Of a DNA stretch of 64,000 nt, positions 1-10,051 are shown one piece after another. The notes under the pieces were generated by a model. The model was not told the DNA's origin and made no database searches. It was given only the letters and a program-made list of their open reading frames with translations. This DNA comes from Schlegelella_A sp965246805 (lineage in GTDB: Bacteria; Pseudomonadota; Gammaproteobacteria; Burkholderiales; Burkholderiaceae_C). Each line of letters begins with the position of its first letter. Position 1 is the stretch's first letter. The DNA lies in the NCBI GenBank assembly GCA_965246805.1, contig CBDFFO010000003.1, forward strand, positions 124,001-188,000, in the 5' to 3' direction. A program made the position numbers and the translations under genes.

Positions 1-1044
1 CAGCCCCTTCACCGCGGTCGAGAAGCCGCCGCGGACGATGGCCATCACTGCCGCCAGGGCGACCAGCAGCGAAAGGATCATCATCATCTGATCGGTGGTT
101 GCGCGCAGCATCGAGTAGAACGGCGTGAAGTACCAGACCGGCGCGATGTGGGCCGGTGTCTTCAACGGATTGGCCTCGACGAAGTTGTTCGATTCGAGGA
201 AGTAGCCGCCGCCTTCGGGCGCGAAGAACACGACGGCGCTGAACAGGAACAGAAACACCGACACGCCGAAGATGTCGTGCACCGTGTAGTACGGATGCGA
301 CGGGATCGAATCGAGCGGGTGGCCGTCCGGGCCCCTCAATGCCTTTACGTCGATGCCGTCGGGGTTGTTCGAGCCCACTTCGTGCAGCGCGGTAAGGTGC
401 GCCGCGACGAGACCGAGCAACACCAGTGGCACCGCGATCACGTGAAAGCTGAAGAAGCGGTTGAGCGTCGCGTCGCCGACGACGTAGTCGCCGCGGATCA
501 GCAACGAGAGGTCGCCGCCGATGAAGGGGATCGCCTGGAACAGGTTCACGATGACCTGCGCGCCCCAGTAGCTCATCTGGCCCCACGGCAGCAGGTAGCC
601 CATAAAGGCTTCGGCCATCAGGCACAGGAAGATGCCGCAACCGAACAGCCAGATCAGTTCGCGTGGCTTCCTGTAGCTGCCGTAGATCATGCCGCGGAAC
701 ATGTGCAGGTAGATGACGATGAAGAACGCCGACGCGCCGGTCGAGTGCATGTACCGGATCAGCGAGCCCCAGGGCACGTCGCGCATGATGTACTCGACCG
801 ATGCGAACGCGAGCGCTGCATCGGGCTTGTAGTGCATCGTCAGGAAGATGCCGGTGAGGATCTGCATCACCAGCACGAACATGGCGAGCGAACCGAAGAG
901 GTACCAAAAATTGAAATTCTTCGGGGCGTAGTACTTGCCCCATTGATCGTTCCAAAGCTTGGAAAGCGGGAACCGGTTGTCGACCCAGTTCAACGCCTTG
1001 ACGCCGATCGGCGCGTTCGCCGGAACGTCGTGAAATTCAGCCAT
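1..1044 (-). CDS. petB: Cytochrome b of the bc1 complex (N-terminal 348 residues; C-terminus off window)
   Basis: Membrane subunit of ubiquinol:cytochrome c reductase, carrying hemes bL and bH and both quinone sites. The reading frame starts at ATG 1044 and is still open at base 1, so only the C-terminus is missing. Heme-ligand histidine pairs are visible at residues 100/114 and 201/216, followed by the conserved GSNNPDG loop. The Qo-site motif, PEWY in mitochondria, reads PVWY at residues 302-305; I recall this variant from beta- and gammaproteobacteria. Multiple transmembrane helices are evident. It lies 37 nt downstream of the Rieske gene in the same orientation; cytochrome c1 should follow outside the window. 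Identification is secure. Confidence 0.97.
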   Translation of the reverse strand, partial: MAEFHDVPANAPIGVKALNWVDNRFPLSKLWNDQWGKYYAPKNFNFWYLFGSLAMFVLVMQILTGIFLTMHYKPDAALAFASVEYIMRDVPWGSLIRYMHSTGASAFFIVIYLHMFRGMIYGSYRKPRELIWLFGCGIFLCLMAEAFMGYLLPWGQMSYWGAQVIVNLFQAIPFIGGDLSLLIRGDYVVGDATLNRFFSFHVIAVPLVLLGLVAAHLTALHEVGSNNPDGIDVKALRGPDGHPLDSIPSHPYYTVHDIFGVSVFLFLFSAVVFFAPEGGGYFLESNNFVEANPLKTPAHIAPVWYFTPFYSMLRATTDQMMMILSLLVALAAVMAIVRGGFSTAVKGL

Positions 1045-1081
1045 TAGTGGTGACTCCTGCGGATGCAGTGGTAGGGCCCTT

Positions 1082-1681
1082 TCAGGCCGTTTTGTCTTCG
1101 CCGATCAGGATGCGCGTGTTGGAAACGTACACGTGCGGCGGTACTCGCAGGTTGTCGGGCGCCGGCTTGTTCTTGTAGACGCGACCCGCCATGTCGAAGG
1201 TCGAGCCGTGGCACGGGCAAAGAAAACCCCCCGCCCAGTCGTCCGGCAACGAGGGCTGCGGCCCCGGCGTGAACTTGTCGCCGGGCGAGCAACCCAGATG
1301 CGGGCAAATGCCAACCACGACGAGGTACTCGGGCTTGCGCGAACGCGATTCGTTGCGTGCGTAAGCGGGCGTGAGCTCATCGGGCTTTCGCGCCGATTTC
1401 GGATCGGCGAGGAGCCCGTCGTTCTTCGGCAACTCGGCCACCTGCTCCGGCGTCCGACGCACGATCCAGACTGGCTGGCCACGCCACTCCACGGTCATTT
1501 TTTCGCCCGGTTTCAAGGCGCTGACATCGGCCTCGACGGGCGCGCCTGCGGCACGTGCGCGCTCGGAAGGTTCGAAACTGCTGATAAAAGGCACCGCGAC
1601 AAAACCGGCTCCGACGGCGCCCGCGCAGCCGGACGCGATGATCCAGGTTCGCTTGCCGCCGTCGATCTGCTGCTCACTCAT
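1082..1681 (-). CDS. petA: Rieske iron-sulfur subunit of cytochrome bc1
   Basis: A 199-residue [2Fe-2S] protein that passes electrons from quinol to cytochrome c1. The cluster boxes are CPHLGC (C126, H128 ligands, C131) and CPCHGS (C155, H158 ligands, C157); C131 and C157 should form the stabilising disulfide. An N-terminal hydrophobic anchor spans about residues 12-32 and is preceded by Lys-Arg, a possible variant of the twin-arginine signal usual for Rieske proteins. ATG 1681 is chosen over an upstream in-frame ATG because GAGG stands 6 nt before it. First gene of the pet operon, divergent from mscL. Confidence 0.96.
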   Translation of the reverse strand: MSEQQIDGGKRTWIIASGCAGAVGAGFVAVPFISSFEPSERARAAGAPVEADVSALKPGEKMTVEWRGQPVWIVRRTPEQVAELPKNDGLLADPKSARKPDELTPAYARNESRSRKPEYLVVVGICPHLGCSPGDKFTPGPQPSLPDDWAGGFLCPCHGSTFDMAGRVYKNKPAPDNLRVPPHVYVSNTRILIGEDKTA

Positions 1682-1757
1682 GAAGGTCCTCGAAACGGAA
1701 GCACGATCGCGAAACAACCCAGAATTCTAGCGGACGAGCCAAGAATCGAAGGTCGTA

Positions 1758-1785
1758 TTGACATCGCGCGCGCCAAGGCAATACT
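1758..1785 (+). promoter_or_regulatory. Candidate sigma-70 promoter for mscL
   Basis: A perfect -35 hexamer TTGACA (1758-1763) is followed after 16 nt by AATACT (1780-1785, four of six matches). Transcription would start near 1792, giving a leader of about 50 nt before the mscL ATG. Prediction by eye only. Confidence 0.5.
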
Positions 1786-1844
1786 TCGTTCCAGAGCGAG
1801 CCCCGCCGGGGCTTCGCAGGGATTTCAGCCGAGCGTGCATCGCC

Positions 1845-2276
1845 ATGGGACTGGCAGCCGAGTTCAGAGAGTTCGCCTCCAAGGGCAACGTGGTCGATCT
1901 CGCGGTGGGCGTGATCATCGGTGCCGCTTTCGGCCGGATCGTCGATTCGCTCGTGAAGGATCTGATCATGCCGGTGATAGGCCTCGTCACCGGCGGGCTC
2001 GACTTCTCGAATCACTTCATCGTGCTGCGGACTCTGCCCGCCAATTTCGCGGGTCCGATGACGTACGAGGCCCTCACCAAGGCCGGCGTCCCGCTTTTCG
2101 CCTGGGGCAACTTCCTCACTGTCGCTCTCAATTTCCTGATCCTCGCGTTCATCATCTTCCTGATGGTGAAGCAGATCAATCGCCTGAGGCGGGCGCCGGC
2201 CACAGCCGCCCCGCCGGAAGACGTGGTCCTGTTGCGCGAGATTCGCGATTCACTGCGTCGACCACCGCCACTCTGA
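1845..2276 (+). CDS. mscL: Large-conductance mechanosensitive channel MscL
   Basis: A 143-residue inner-membrane channel that opens under membrane tension to release solutes after osmotic downshock. The start MGLAAEFREFASKGNVVDLAVG carries the amphipathic N-terminal helix and first transmembrane helix; the second spans about residues 78-98 (LNFLILAFIIFLMV), and a short charged C-terminal helix follows. Length matches the family (about 136-150). ATG 1845 is chosen because upstream codons add 29 residues with no family resemblance. Monocistronic between the divergent pet operon and DUF1631. Confidence 0.96.
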   Translation: MGLAAEFREFASKGNVVDLAVGVIIGAAFGRIVDSLVKDLIMPVIGLVTGGLDFSNHFIVLRTLPANFAGPMTYEALTKAGVPLFAWGNFLTVALNFLILAFIIFLMVKQINRLRRAPATAAPPEDVVLLREIRDSLRRPPPL

Positions 2277-2358
2277 ACCGGCACCAATGGCGCGCAGCGT
2301 GACGCAGTGCCGAGTCGAGCTTGGCTCTTTAGGCCCATACTTGGCTCCTGGTCAGACG

Positions 2359-2375
2359 CCCCCGTACGCCGGGGG
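2359..2375 (+). terminator. Weak hairpin after mscL
   Basis: CCCCCG and CGGGGG form a 6-bp stem with loop TACGC. There is no T-run, so termination would be poor or Rho-assisted. It lies 36 nt ahead of the DUF1631 start. Confidence 0.25.
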
Positions 2376-2410
2376 TCGGCATTCGCCGTTGCGGGCGGGC
2401 TTTCGCTGAA

Positions 2411-5062
2411 ATGACTCCAACCGAACCACGCGTGCCGGTCGCGCTCGAAGCGGCCTTGAATCAAGTCCGCACGACCGCGGCGGCTGCAGCCGTGCGCGCA
2501 GCCGATGCGCTCGGGGTGCAGGCGCAGAACAGCGGCACCAAGATCAGCGATCGCGAGCAGTTGCTCACCGCACAGATCGAACTGCGTCGCAACATGGGCA
2601 CCTTCGGGAACATGTTCCTGGAGACCTTCCGCGAGAGGGTGGCCGAGCAGCTGGCGCCCAAGGTGGAGACCAAACGCAAGCTCGACGCCGCCAACTGGCA
2701 GACGCTCAGTCTCGTTGACAACAACGAGATGGAGGAGCGCATGAACTTCGTGCGCATCGGCCAGATGATCTCGAACGGGTGCGAGTGGCAGTTGCGCGAC
2801 CTGGCTGCCTTCATGGGCACGGTGCTCGGCACCGGCCGTGCCGAGGAAGACCGCAACCCGCTGCGCCCTGAACTGATCGGCGCGGCGCTCTATCGCGGCA
2901 TCGAAACGGTGTCGACGAACGGTGACACGCGCAAGCTCCTCGCCCGCGAGATCGGCCTGGCGATGGCGACCACGATGGCGCAGTGCTACACCGACATCCT
3001 CCGCGTCTTCCAGGAAAAGGGCTTCACACCCGTCAACCTCACGGTGCGCACGGTCGAAGGGCCCGGCCAGACCGCGAACTCGGGCTACATGGGCATGAAG
3101 CCGGGCCCGAGCGGTTATGACGAGCTCGAAGACGGCAACACCGGCTCGAGCGCGTTCGACCTGCTGTCCGCACACCAGCGTGCGCTGGCCGGCGCGACGC
3201 CGGGCGGTGGCGTGCACGGATCGCGCGATGCAGAAACCGTGCGCGGCGCGCTCGGGCCGCCGAGGGGTGCGGGCGGCCCCCGTGGTGGCAGCCGCGCGAG
3301 CGGCGTTGCGGCCGACGCCCAATTGATGACATTGCTGCGTCGTCTCACGGCCGCGACCAGCCGCGTCGAGGTGGCCGACCCCGGCGAGCACGCGATGACC
3401 CGGCGCGCGTTGCTCAGCGCCGCGGGCGCGTCGTCGACGCGCCAGAGCAGCGCCATTGCCGGCTTGCGGGGCGGGCACGATGCAGCCGCGGCCGGCCGCC
3501 GGTCGCGCGCCATCGCCGGCAACAGCACGCCGAGCCTTCACGACTCCGGCGCGCCATCGAGCGGGGGCGGCTCGGGTCCCGAATACAGCGAACAACTCAC
3601 CGGCCTGATGGCGGTCAACCTCATCCGCGCGCACCGCGAAGAGCTGATGCAGGCCACGACCGGCAAGCTTGATCACATGGTGATCGATGTGGTGGGCAGC
3701 CTGTTCGACCAGATCCTCTCCGACTCGCGCGTGCCGCCGCAGATGGCACGCCAGATCGCACGGCTGCAATTGCCGGTGTTGCGCGTCGCCCTGAACGACT
3801 CCACCTTCTTCTCGACCCGCCGCCACCCGGTGCGACGCTTCGTCAACCGCATCGCGTCGCTCGCCTGTGCGTACGACAACTTCGAGGAAGGTCCCGGCGC
3901 CGAGTTTCTCAACCACGTGAAGAAGCTGGTCGACGAGATCGTCGAAGGCGACTTCGACCAGGTAGACATCTACTCCGCGAAGCTCGCCGAGCTCGAGCAG
4001 TCGATCGGTGCGGCGGTCGAGCAGACCGGCGCGGTCGCGAAGCTCGACGAAAAGGAATCCGAGCTGCGCATCCAGCAGCGCTACATGTTGCAGCTGCGCG
4101 CCGCGCTAGCGCCGCTCTCGCTCCCCGAGTACCTGCAGAATTTCCTGTCCCAGGTGTGGAGCCAGGCGCTGGTGCTCGCGGTGCGCCGCGACGGCCAGGA
4201 CAGCGACCGCGCGAAGCGCTATCGGCGTGTCGGTGTCGACATCGCGATGAGCGTGCAGCCGAAAGGAACGCCGCTCTTTCGCAAGAAATTCCTGATCCAG
4301 TTGCCGCCGTTGATGAAAGACCTGAACGAGGGCATGCAGTTGATCGGCTGGCCCGACAACGCGCAAAAGGAGTTCTTCGGCAAGCTCTTGCCGGCGCATG
4401 CCGAATCGCTAAAGGGCGGAGCGCTGACCGAGCTCGACCACAACATGATGGTCAAGCAACTCGAGGCGGTGTTCGCGTTGGCGGTGCCGGCCGGTGAGGC
4501 TTTTTCGCGCACCGACGCGGTGCCCGACGTGCCGGCCGAGGTCATCGAGCAACGCTTCACGGCCGAAGAAGCGGCGCAGGTCGGACTCGTGGCCGAGGCT
4601 GCGGTCGACTGGTCGGAACCGGTGCCGCGGGCGGCGCCGGGCCAGAACGTCGACATCGACCTCAGCTCGCCGCAGCCGCCGGAGCCGGCGACGCCGTCGG
4701 TCGTGGCTGGCCTGGACCCCGAATCGGTCCGCCAACTGGCGCCGACAAACTCCGAGTCTGGCGACCACGGCGAACCGACCCGCGGGCCCCAGCTCATCGA
4801 CCACATCAAGCTCGGCTTCGCGTACCAGATGCACCTGAAAGACGTGTGGCAGAAGGTGCGACTCGCGCACGTCAGTTCAGGCCGCAGCTTCTTCGTCTTC
4901 ACGCGTGGCGAGAAGCACCAGGAGACCATTTCGATGACCTCGCGCATGCTGGCTCGCATGTGCGAGAGCGGCCGACTGCGCGCGGTGGAAAGCGCTTACC
5001 TGATGGAGCGTGCGACGCAACGCGCGCGCCAGCAACTGGCGGAGCTGACAACACGGCATTGA
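2411..5062 (+). CDS. DUF1631 family protein
   Basis: An 883-residue protein with no predicted signal peptide. The central part, about residues 400-530, carries the family hallmark including RLQLPVLRVAL and HPVRRFVNRIA. A Gly/Ala/Ser-rich disordered stretch covers about residues 225-395. The C-terminal 80 residues (FVFTRGEKHQETISMTSRML and around) form a compact segment that reminds me of PilZ-like endings of this family. DUF1631 proteins are long, mostly proteobacterial, and functionally uncharacterised; old database labels such as thymidine phosphorylase are not supported by the sequence. It stands alone, converging on pdxA with only 8 nt between stop codons. Confidence 0.85.
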   Translation: MTPTEPRVPVALEAALNQVRTTAAAAAVRAADALGVQAQNSGTKISDREQLLTAQIELRRNMGTFGNMFLETFRERVAEQLAPKVETKRKLDAANWQTLSLVDNNEMEERMNFVRIGQMISNGCEWQLRDLAAFMGTVLGTGRAEEDRNPLRPELIGAALYRGIETVSTNGDTRKLLAREIGLAMATTMAQCYTDILRVFQEKGFTPVNLTVRTVEGPGQTANSGYMGMKPGPSGYDELEDGNTGSSAFDLLSAHQRALAGATPGGGVHGSRDAETVRGALGPPRGAGGPRGGSRASGVAADAQLMTLLRRLTAATSRVEVADPGEHAMTRRALLSAAGASSTRQSSAIAGLRGGHDAAAAGRRSRAIAGNSTPSLHDSGAPSSGGGSGPEYSEQLTGLMAVNLIRAHREELMQATTGKLDHMVIDVVGSLFDQILSDSRVPPQMARQIARLQLPVLRVALNDSTFFSTRRHPVRRFVNRIASLACAYDNFEEGPGAEFLNHVKKLVDEIVEGDFDQVDIYSAKLAELEQSIGAAVEQTGAVAKLDEKESELRIQQRYMLQLRAALAPLSLPEYLQNFLSQVWSQALVLAVRRDGQDSDRAKRYRRVGVDIAMSVQPKGTPLFRKKFLIQLPPLMKDLNEGMQLIGWPDNAQKEFFGKLLPAHAESLKGGALTELDHNMMVKQLEAVFALAVPAGEAFSRTDAVPDVPAEVIEQRFTAEEAAQVGLVAEAAVDWSEPVPRAAPGQNVDIDLSSPQPPEPATPSVVAGLDPESVRQLAPTNSESGDHGEPTRGPQLIDHIKLGFAYQMHLKDVWQKVRLAHVSSGRSFFVFTRGEKHQETISMTSRMLARMCESGRLRAVESAYLMERATQRARQQLAELTTRH

Positions 5063-5070
5063 CCGATTCG

Positions 5071-6114
5071 CTACAGCGCCGACGCCGCGAATCGACTGGC
5101 CATCGCGACCGCACTCATCAGGCTCGCCGCGCTCGCGATGCCTTTGCCGGCGATGTCGAAAGCGGTGCCGTGATCAGGGCTGGTGCGCACAAACGGCAAC
5201 CCGAGCGTGACGTTGACGCCGTGCTCGACGCCGAGATATTTCACCGGGATCAGTCCATGGTCGTGGGTCATCGCGATCACGATGTCGAATTCGCCCTCGT
5301 GGCCGGGCGCGTGGCGGGCGCGCATGAAGACGGTGTCGGGCGCGAAGGGGCCGCTCGCGGCGATGCCTTCCTCACGCGCCGCAGCGATGGCCGGACCGAT
5401 GATGCGAAGCTCCTCGTCGCCGAAGAGCCCGCCCTCGCCGGCGTGCGGATTGAGCCCGGCCACCGCGATGCGCGGCGCCGGGAGGCCCCAGGCGGCGGCG
5501 CTGCGGTGCGCGATGCGGATGGTCTCGAGCACCGACTCGAACGTCACGGCGTCGATCGCTTTCCTCAGCGATTGATGAATGGTGACGAGCACCGTGCGGA
5601 GCTCGTCGTTCGCCAGCATCATGCGCACCGCCGGCACATGGTGACCGCGCGCGGACAGGGCCTGCAACATCTCGGTGTGTCCTGGGTAAGGCGTGCCGGC
5701 CGCGGCGAACGCCTCCTTGTGGATCGGTGCGGTCACGACGGCGGCAATCTCGCCATCAAGAGCGAACCGCGTCGCGGCTTCGATGCAGCGCGCCGCAGCC
5801 GCGCCGCTGCGCGCGTCGACGTGGCCGATCGGCGCCTCGAGGAGGTCGACCGGCAGGCCGGGCGGCGACCACACGCCGATGCAATTCGGTGGGATCTCGC
5901 CGGCATCGGCCGGCCGGGCGAGCAGCGCGACCACGAGGCCGCCGCCGGTCAGCGCGACGGCGCGGCGCATCACCCCAACGTCGCCGATGACGATGCAGTG
6001 CCCCGCAGACGCCGAACGAAAGAACGCCGCGACGATCTCCGGGCCGATGCCGCAGGCATCGCCCATCGTCAACGCGATCGGTCGTCCGGTCCGGGGCTTG
6101 GAGCTCGAAGACAT
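5071..6114 (-). CDS. pdxA: 4-hydroxythreonine-4-phosphate dehydrogenase
   Basis: A 347-residue enzyme that oxidises 4-phosphohydroxy-L-threonine with NAD in the DXP-dependent pathway to pyridoxal phosphate. Family signatures are TMGDACGIGPE near residue 16, PIHKEA, the LNPHAGE metal-binding histidine and the C-terminal DHGTAFDIAGKG. ATG 6114 gives a normal N-terminus; further upstream codons run into the neighbouring promoter. It is separated from the usual surA/ksgA neighbours and is divergent from a serine protease. The paralogous D-threonate-type PdxA2 cannot be wholly excluded, but no kinase partner of that pathway is nearby. Confidence 0.93.
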   Translation of the reverse strand: MSSSSKPRTGRPIALTMGDACGIGPEIVAAFFRSASAGHCIVIGDVGVMRRAVALTGGGLVVALLARPADAGEIPPNCIGVWSPPGLPVDLLEAPIGHVDARSGAAAARCIEAATRFALDGEIAAVVTAPIHKEAFAAAGTPYPGHTEMLQALSARGHHVPAVRMMLANDELRTVLVTIHQSLRKAIDAVTFESVLETIRIAHRSAAAWGLPAPRIAVAGLNPHAGEGGLFGDEELRIIGPAIAAAREEGIAASGPFAPDTVFMRARHAPGHEGEFDIVIAMTHDHGLIPVKYLGVEHGVNVTLGLPFVRTSPDHGTAFDIAGKGIASAASLMSAVAMASRFAASAL

Positions 6115-6199
6115 CGCGATGATTGTGTCGCCTGTCGCATCACCCCGCGCCCCGTCGGCAACGCGGCGCATCGATAATCGCGCTGCATTCCCCTCCACC

Positions 6200-7402
<1,203 letters not shown>

Positions 7403-7430
7403 ACCGCGTGCGACGAGGTGCGTGTTTCGC

Positions 7431-7452
7431 GCCCCCCGGCTGAACGGGGGGC
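7431..7452 (+). terminator. Hairpin between convergent protease and tatC genes
   Basis: A perfect 8-bp inverted repeat, GCCCCCCG and CGGGGGGC, with a 6-nt loop. It sits 28 nt past the protease stop and 32 nt past the tatC stop on the other strand, so it could serve both. No T-run is present. Confidence 0.45.
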
Positions 7453-7484
7453 AGGCCGGCATCGGCGGCCGCGCGGGCTCGTCA

Positions 7485-8288
7485 TCACGACGGACTCTTC
7501 GCGTCCTCGCCCGGTGGCTGCGTGTGTCGGATGAAGATCTGCGCAGCCCAAATGCCCACCTCGTAGAGGATCACCATCGGGATCGCGAGCGAGAGCTGCG
7601 ACACCACGTCGGGTGGCGTCAATACCGCCGCGATGATGAACGCCAACACGATGAAATAACTGCGAAAGCCCTTCAGCTTCTCGATGCTGACCAGGCCGAG
7701 CCGCGCCAGCACCACCACCACCACCGGCACTTCGAACGCGGCCCCGAACGCGATGAACATCGTCATCACGAAGCTCAGGTAGGCCTCGATATCGGGCATC
7801 GGGGCCACGCTCGCCGGCGCGAAGCTCTGGATGAATTTGAAGACCTGGCCGAACACGAAGAAGTAGCAGAAACCGACGCCCAGGAAAAACAGCAGCGTGC
7901 TCGAGACGACGAGCGGAAGCACCAGCTTCTTCTCGTGCAAGTAGAGGCCGGGCGCGATGAACGCCCAGGCTTGATACAGCACGACGGGCAGCGCCAGCAT
8001 GAACGAGGCCAGCAGCGTGATCTTGAGTGGCACCAGGAACGGCGAGATGACGCTGGTCGCGATCAGCGTGCCGCCCTTCGGCAGGTGCGAGACGAGCGGC
8101 GCGGCGAGCAGATCGTAGAGGTGGGCCGGGCCGGGAAAGAACGACAGGATGCCGAAGCAGATGCCGATCGCGATGCACGAGCGCACCAGCCGATCGCGCA
8201 ACTCGATCAGGTGCGAGACGAAAGGCTGCTCGGTGCCTTCGAGTTCGTCAGAGCGCTTGTCGCCCGATGGATCGGATCGGTCGCTCAC
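7485..8288 (-). CDS. tatC: Sec-independent translocase subunit TatC
   Basis: A 267-residue multi-spanning membrane protein that recognises twin-arginine signals and, with TatA/TatB, exports folded proteins. Signatures are SHLIELRDRL at the start of the first helix and the helices around LYQAWAFIAPGLY and FGAAFEVPV. GTG 8288 is chosen because it yields a normal cytoplasmic N-terminus; the reading frame extends upstream into tatB with unrelated sequence. It begins 46 nt after tatB and ends the hisI-hisE-DUF4870-HIT-tatA-tatB-tatC run. Confidence 0.95.
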   Translation of the reverse strand: MSDRSDPSGDKRSDELEGTEQPFVSHLIELRDRLVRSCIAIGICFGILSFFPGPAHLYDLLAAPLVSHLPKGGTLIATSVISPFLVPLKITLLASFMLALPVVLYQAWAFIAPGLYLHEKKLVLPLVVSSTLLFFLGVGFCYFFVFGQVFKFIQSFAPASVAPMPDIEAYLSFVMTMFIAFGAAFEVPVVVVVLARLGLVSIEKLKGFRSYFIVLAFIIAAVLTPPDVVSQLSLAIPMVILYEVGIWAAQIFIRHTQPPGEDAKSPS

Positions 8289-8334
8289 CGCGAGCCCATC
8301 GACAGCAGGTGCTCGCTGCAGGCACGGCGGGGGG

Positions 8335-8838
8335 TCACGCCGAGGTCCGCGGCGGGCGGAATCGCGCGACCCGGGCTGCGCCCGACTGCGCCTTGGCGCG
8401 AATGCCGTTCTTCTGCTTGTACCAGCCTGGCACGGCCGCACGCTTCAGGCGCCAGTTCTTCTTTGGGCGCTGATAAATCGGCGGCGGTGGTGACCAGCCC
8501 TCGTGTTGCCCGCTGTTCGCGGGCAACTCCCCCGCGCTGCTGCCGAGCCCGTTCAGGTCGTCGCGCCACGACGTGAGGTCGGTCTGCGCCTTCGACACCT
8601 CGGTCGAGACGCTCTGGTGCACGTTTCGCGCGGCGTCCTCGAACTGCGTCTTCATCTTCTTCAGCTCGTCGAGCTCGATCGAACGGTTGACTTCGGCCTT
8701 CACATCGGCCACATAGCGCTGGGCCTTGCCGAGCAAGGTGCCGACGGTTCGAGCGACGCGGGGCAACTTCTCGGGGCCGATCACAACGAGCGCGACGGCG
8801 CCGATCAATGCCAGCTTGTCGAAACCGAAATCAAACAC
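8335..8838 (-). CDS. tatB: Sec-independent translocase subunit TatB
   Basis: A 167-residue TatB. The N-terminal MFDFGFDKLALIGAVALVVIGPEKLPR shape, with one helix and the GPEKLP hinge, is diagnostic, and an amphipathic helix with coiled-coil potential follows (about residues 25-100). The long basic tail with two Trp residues (KKNWRLKR and GWYKQ) is, as I recall, common in Burkholderiales. Start codon is GTG at 8838 with no visible Shine-Dalgarno, 71 nt after tatA; translation may depend on coupling. Confidence 0.95.
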   Translation of the reverse strand: MFDFGFDKLALIGAVALVVIGPEKLPRVARTVGTLLGKAQRYVADVKAEVNRSIELDELKKMKTQFEDAARNVHQSVSTEVSKAQTDLTSWRDDLNGLGSSAGELPANSGQHEGWSPPPPIYQRPKKNWRLKRAAVPGWYKQKNGIRAKAQSGAARVARFRPPRTSA

Positions 8839-8909
8839 GGTTCAGCGGCGCTGCGAGCGGGACTGCGGCACGGCGAGATTCGTGAACGTGGACGCCGCTC
8901 GACGGTCGG

Positions 8910-9146
8910 TCAGAGCTTGCGCGCGTCAACGTCGACCGTGGTCGCGTCGGCGGCGCGCTTGGCCGCAAGCTGCTGCGGCGTGAGATCGGCTTCCGAGGCG
9001 GGTGTGCTGCCGTCGCGCACACCGTCCTTGAATCCCTTGACGGCGCCGCCGAGATCGCTGCCGATGTTGCGCAGCTTCTTGGTGCCGAAGATCACGACAA
9101 CGATCAGAAGCACAACCAGCCAGTGCCAAATGCTGAAGGAACCCAT
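8910..9146 (-). CDS. tatA: Sec-independent translocase subunit TatA
   Basis: A 78-residue protein that oligomerises into the Tat pore. One transmembrane helix (WHWLVVLLIVVVIFG) is followed by the FGTKKLRNIGSDLG hinge and amphipathic helix, and then an Ala-rich charged tail. ATG 9146 has GAAGGAACCC just upstream as ribosome binding site. It lies between the HIT gene and tatB in the same orientation. Confidence 0.96.
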   Translation of the reverse strand: MGSFSIWHWLVVLLIVVVIFGTKKLRNIGSDLGGAVKGFKDGVRDGSTPASEADLTPQQLAAKRAADATTVDVDARKL

Positions 9147-9280
9147 GGCTTACTCCCACGAAAGAATGGGCGAATTCTAGGTGAGCGGCCCTTATCCCTA
9201 CCGAGCATTCAGCACGTGACCGGCACGCGCGCACCCGGGATCGCGAACGACCTTCGGGGCAATGCGGCGCGAACCGCAGC

Positions 9281-9628
9281 TCAGCCTTTGGCCCACGGCC
9301 GCGGGCCGCCCATCGCGTGGATGTGCAGATGTGGCACCTCTTGTCGCCCATCGGCGCCGGTGTTGATCTGCACACGAAAACCGTTGCCGACACCGAGTTC
9401 GCGCATCAACGAAGGGACCTTTGCGAGCAGGCGACCGAGCCAGGGAGCATCGGTTTCAGTCGCATCGTAAAGGCTCGCGACATGCGGTTTCGGAATCAGC
9501 AGCACGTGCACCGGCGCCCAGGGCGCGATGTCGTGGAAGACCAGCATCTCGTCGTCTTCGTAGACTTTCTTCGACGGGATCTGGCCAGCGACTATCCTGC
9601 AGAAAAGGCAGCTCGGGTCGTGCGTCAT
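9281..9628 (-). CDS. HIT family (HinT-like) nucleotide hydrolase
   Basis: A 115-residue histidine-triad protein. The CLFCRI zinc-side motif is at the N-terminus and the catalytic HLHIHAMGG triad near residues 99-107; the family cleaves purine nucleoside phosphoramidates and related adenylates. It lies in the his-tat run with 18 nt to the preceding DUF4870 gene. A gap of 134 nt separates it from tatA and contains nothing I recognise. Confidence 0.93.
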   Translation of the reverse strand: MTHDPSCLFCRIVAGQIPSKKVYEDDEMLVFHDIAPWAPVHVLLIPKPHVASLYDATETDAPWLGRLLAKVPSLMRELGVGNGFRVQINTGADGRQEVPHLHIHAMGGPRPWAKG

Positions 9629-9646
9629 GCTCGGTGCCTCGCGGCA

Positions 9647-10051
9647 TCAAACATCGATCGAGGGCATCGGCATCGGCCGGCCTTCGGCAAGGTTCAACCA
9701 GCCCCGCACGAAACGGTAGAGGTACCAGAAGCCGACCAGCGCCCACGCGATGACGCCGGGAACGACAAAGAGCAGAAAGAGCGGCATTGTCAGCGCGAGC
9801 CACAACAGCGTGAACCAGAAACTGCGTGCCTGCCAGCGGAAGTGGCTGCGGAAAAACGAGTCGGGCAGGTCCGGACGCTTCGCATAATTGAGGACCATCG
9901 CGATCACCGAGAAGATGCCGGCCGAGAACCACGACGCGGTGTGCAAGCCGTACATCACGTGGGTGAGCACGCGCAGGTTGTCGCGCTCGGTGTCGGGTTG
10001 ACGGGGGGGCAGGTTTTCGGGACCGGCCATGTCGATCACGTCAGGGTTCAT
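9647..10051 (-). CDS. DUF4870-type small membrane protein
   Basis: A 134-residue protein with an N-terminal polar segment and about three transmembrane helices (around residues 33-53, 72-92 and 95-113). I recognise it as the DUF4870-like membrane protein commonly found beside hisE in Burkholderiales; function unknown. Its ATG overlaps the hisE stop by 4 nt (ATGA), so it is translationally coupled to hisE. Confidence 0.8.
   Translation of the reverse strand: MNPDVIDMAGPENLPPRQPDTERDNLRVLTHVMYGLHTASWFSAGIFSVIAMVLNYAKRPDLPDSFFRSHFRWQARSFWFTLLWLALTMPLFLLFVVPGVIAWALVGFWYLYRFVRGWLNLAEGRPMPMPSIDV

Noticed and set aside
2012..3916. Minus-strand open frame of 634 codons opposite DUF1631
   Set aside because: High GC leaves few stops; the translated product is Arg/His-rich without domains, and the plus strand has a recognised family.
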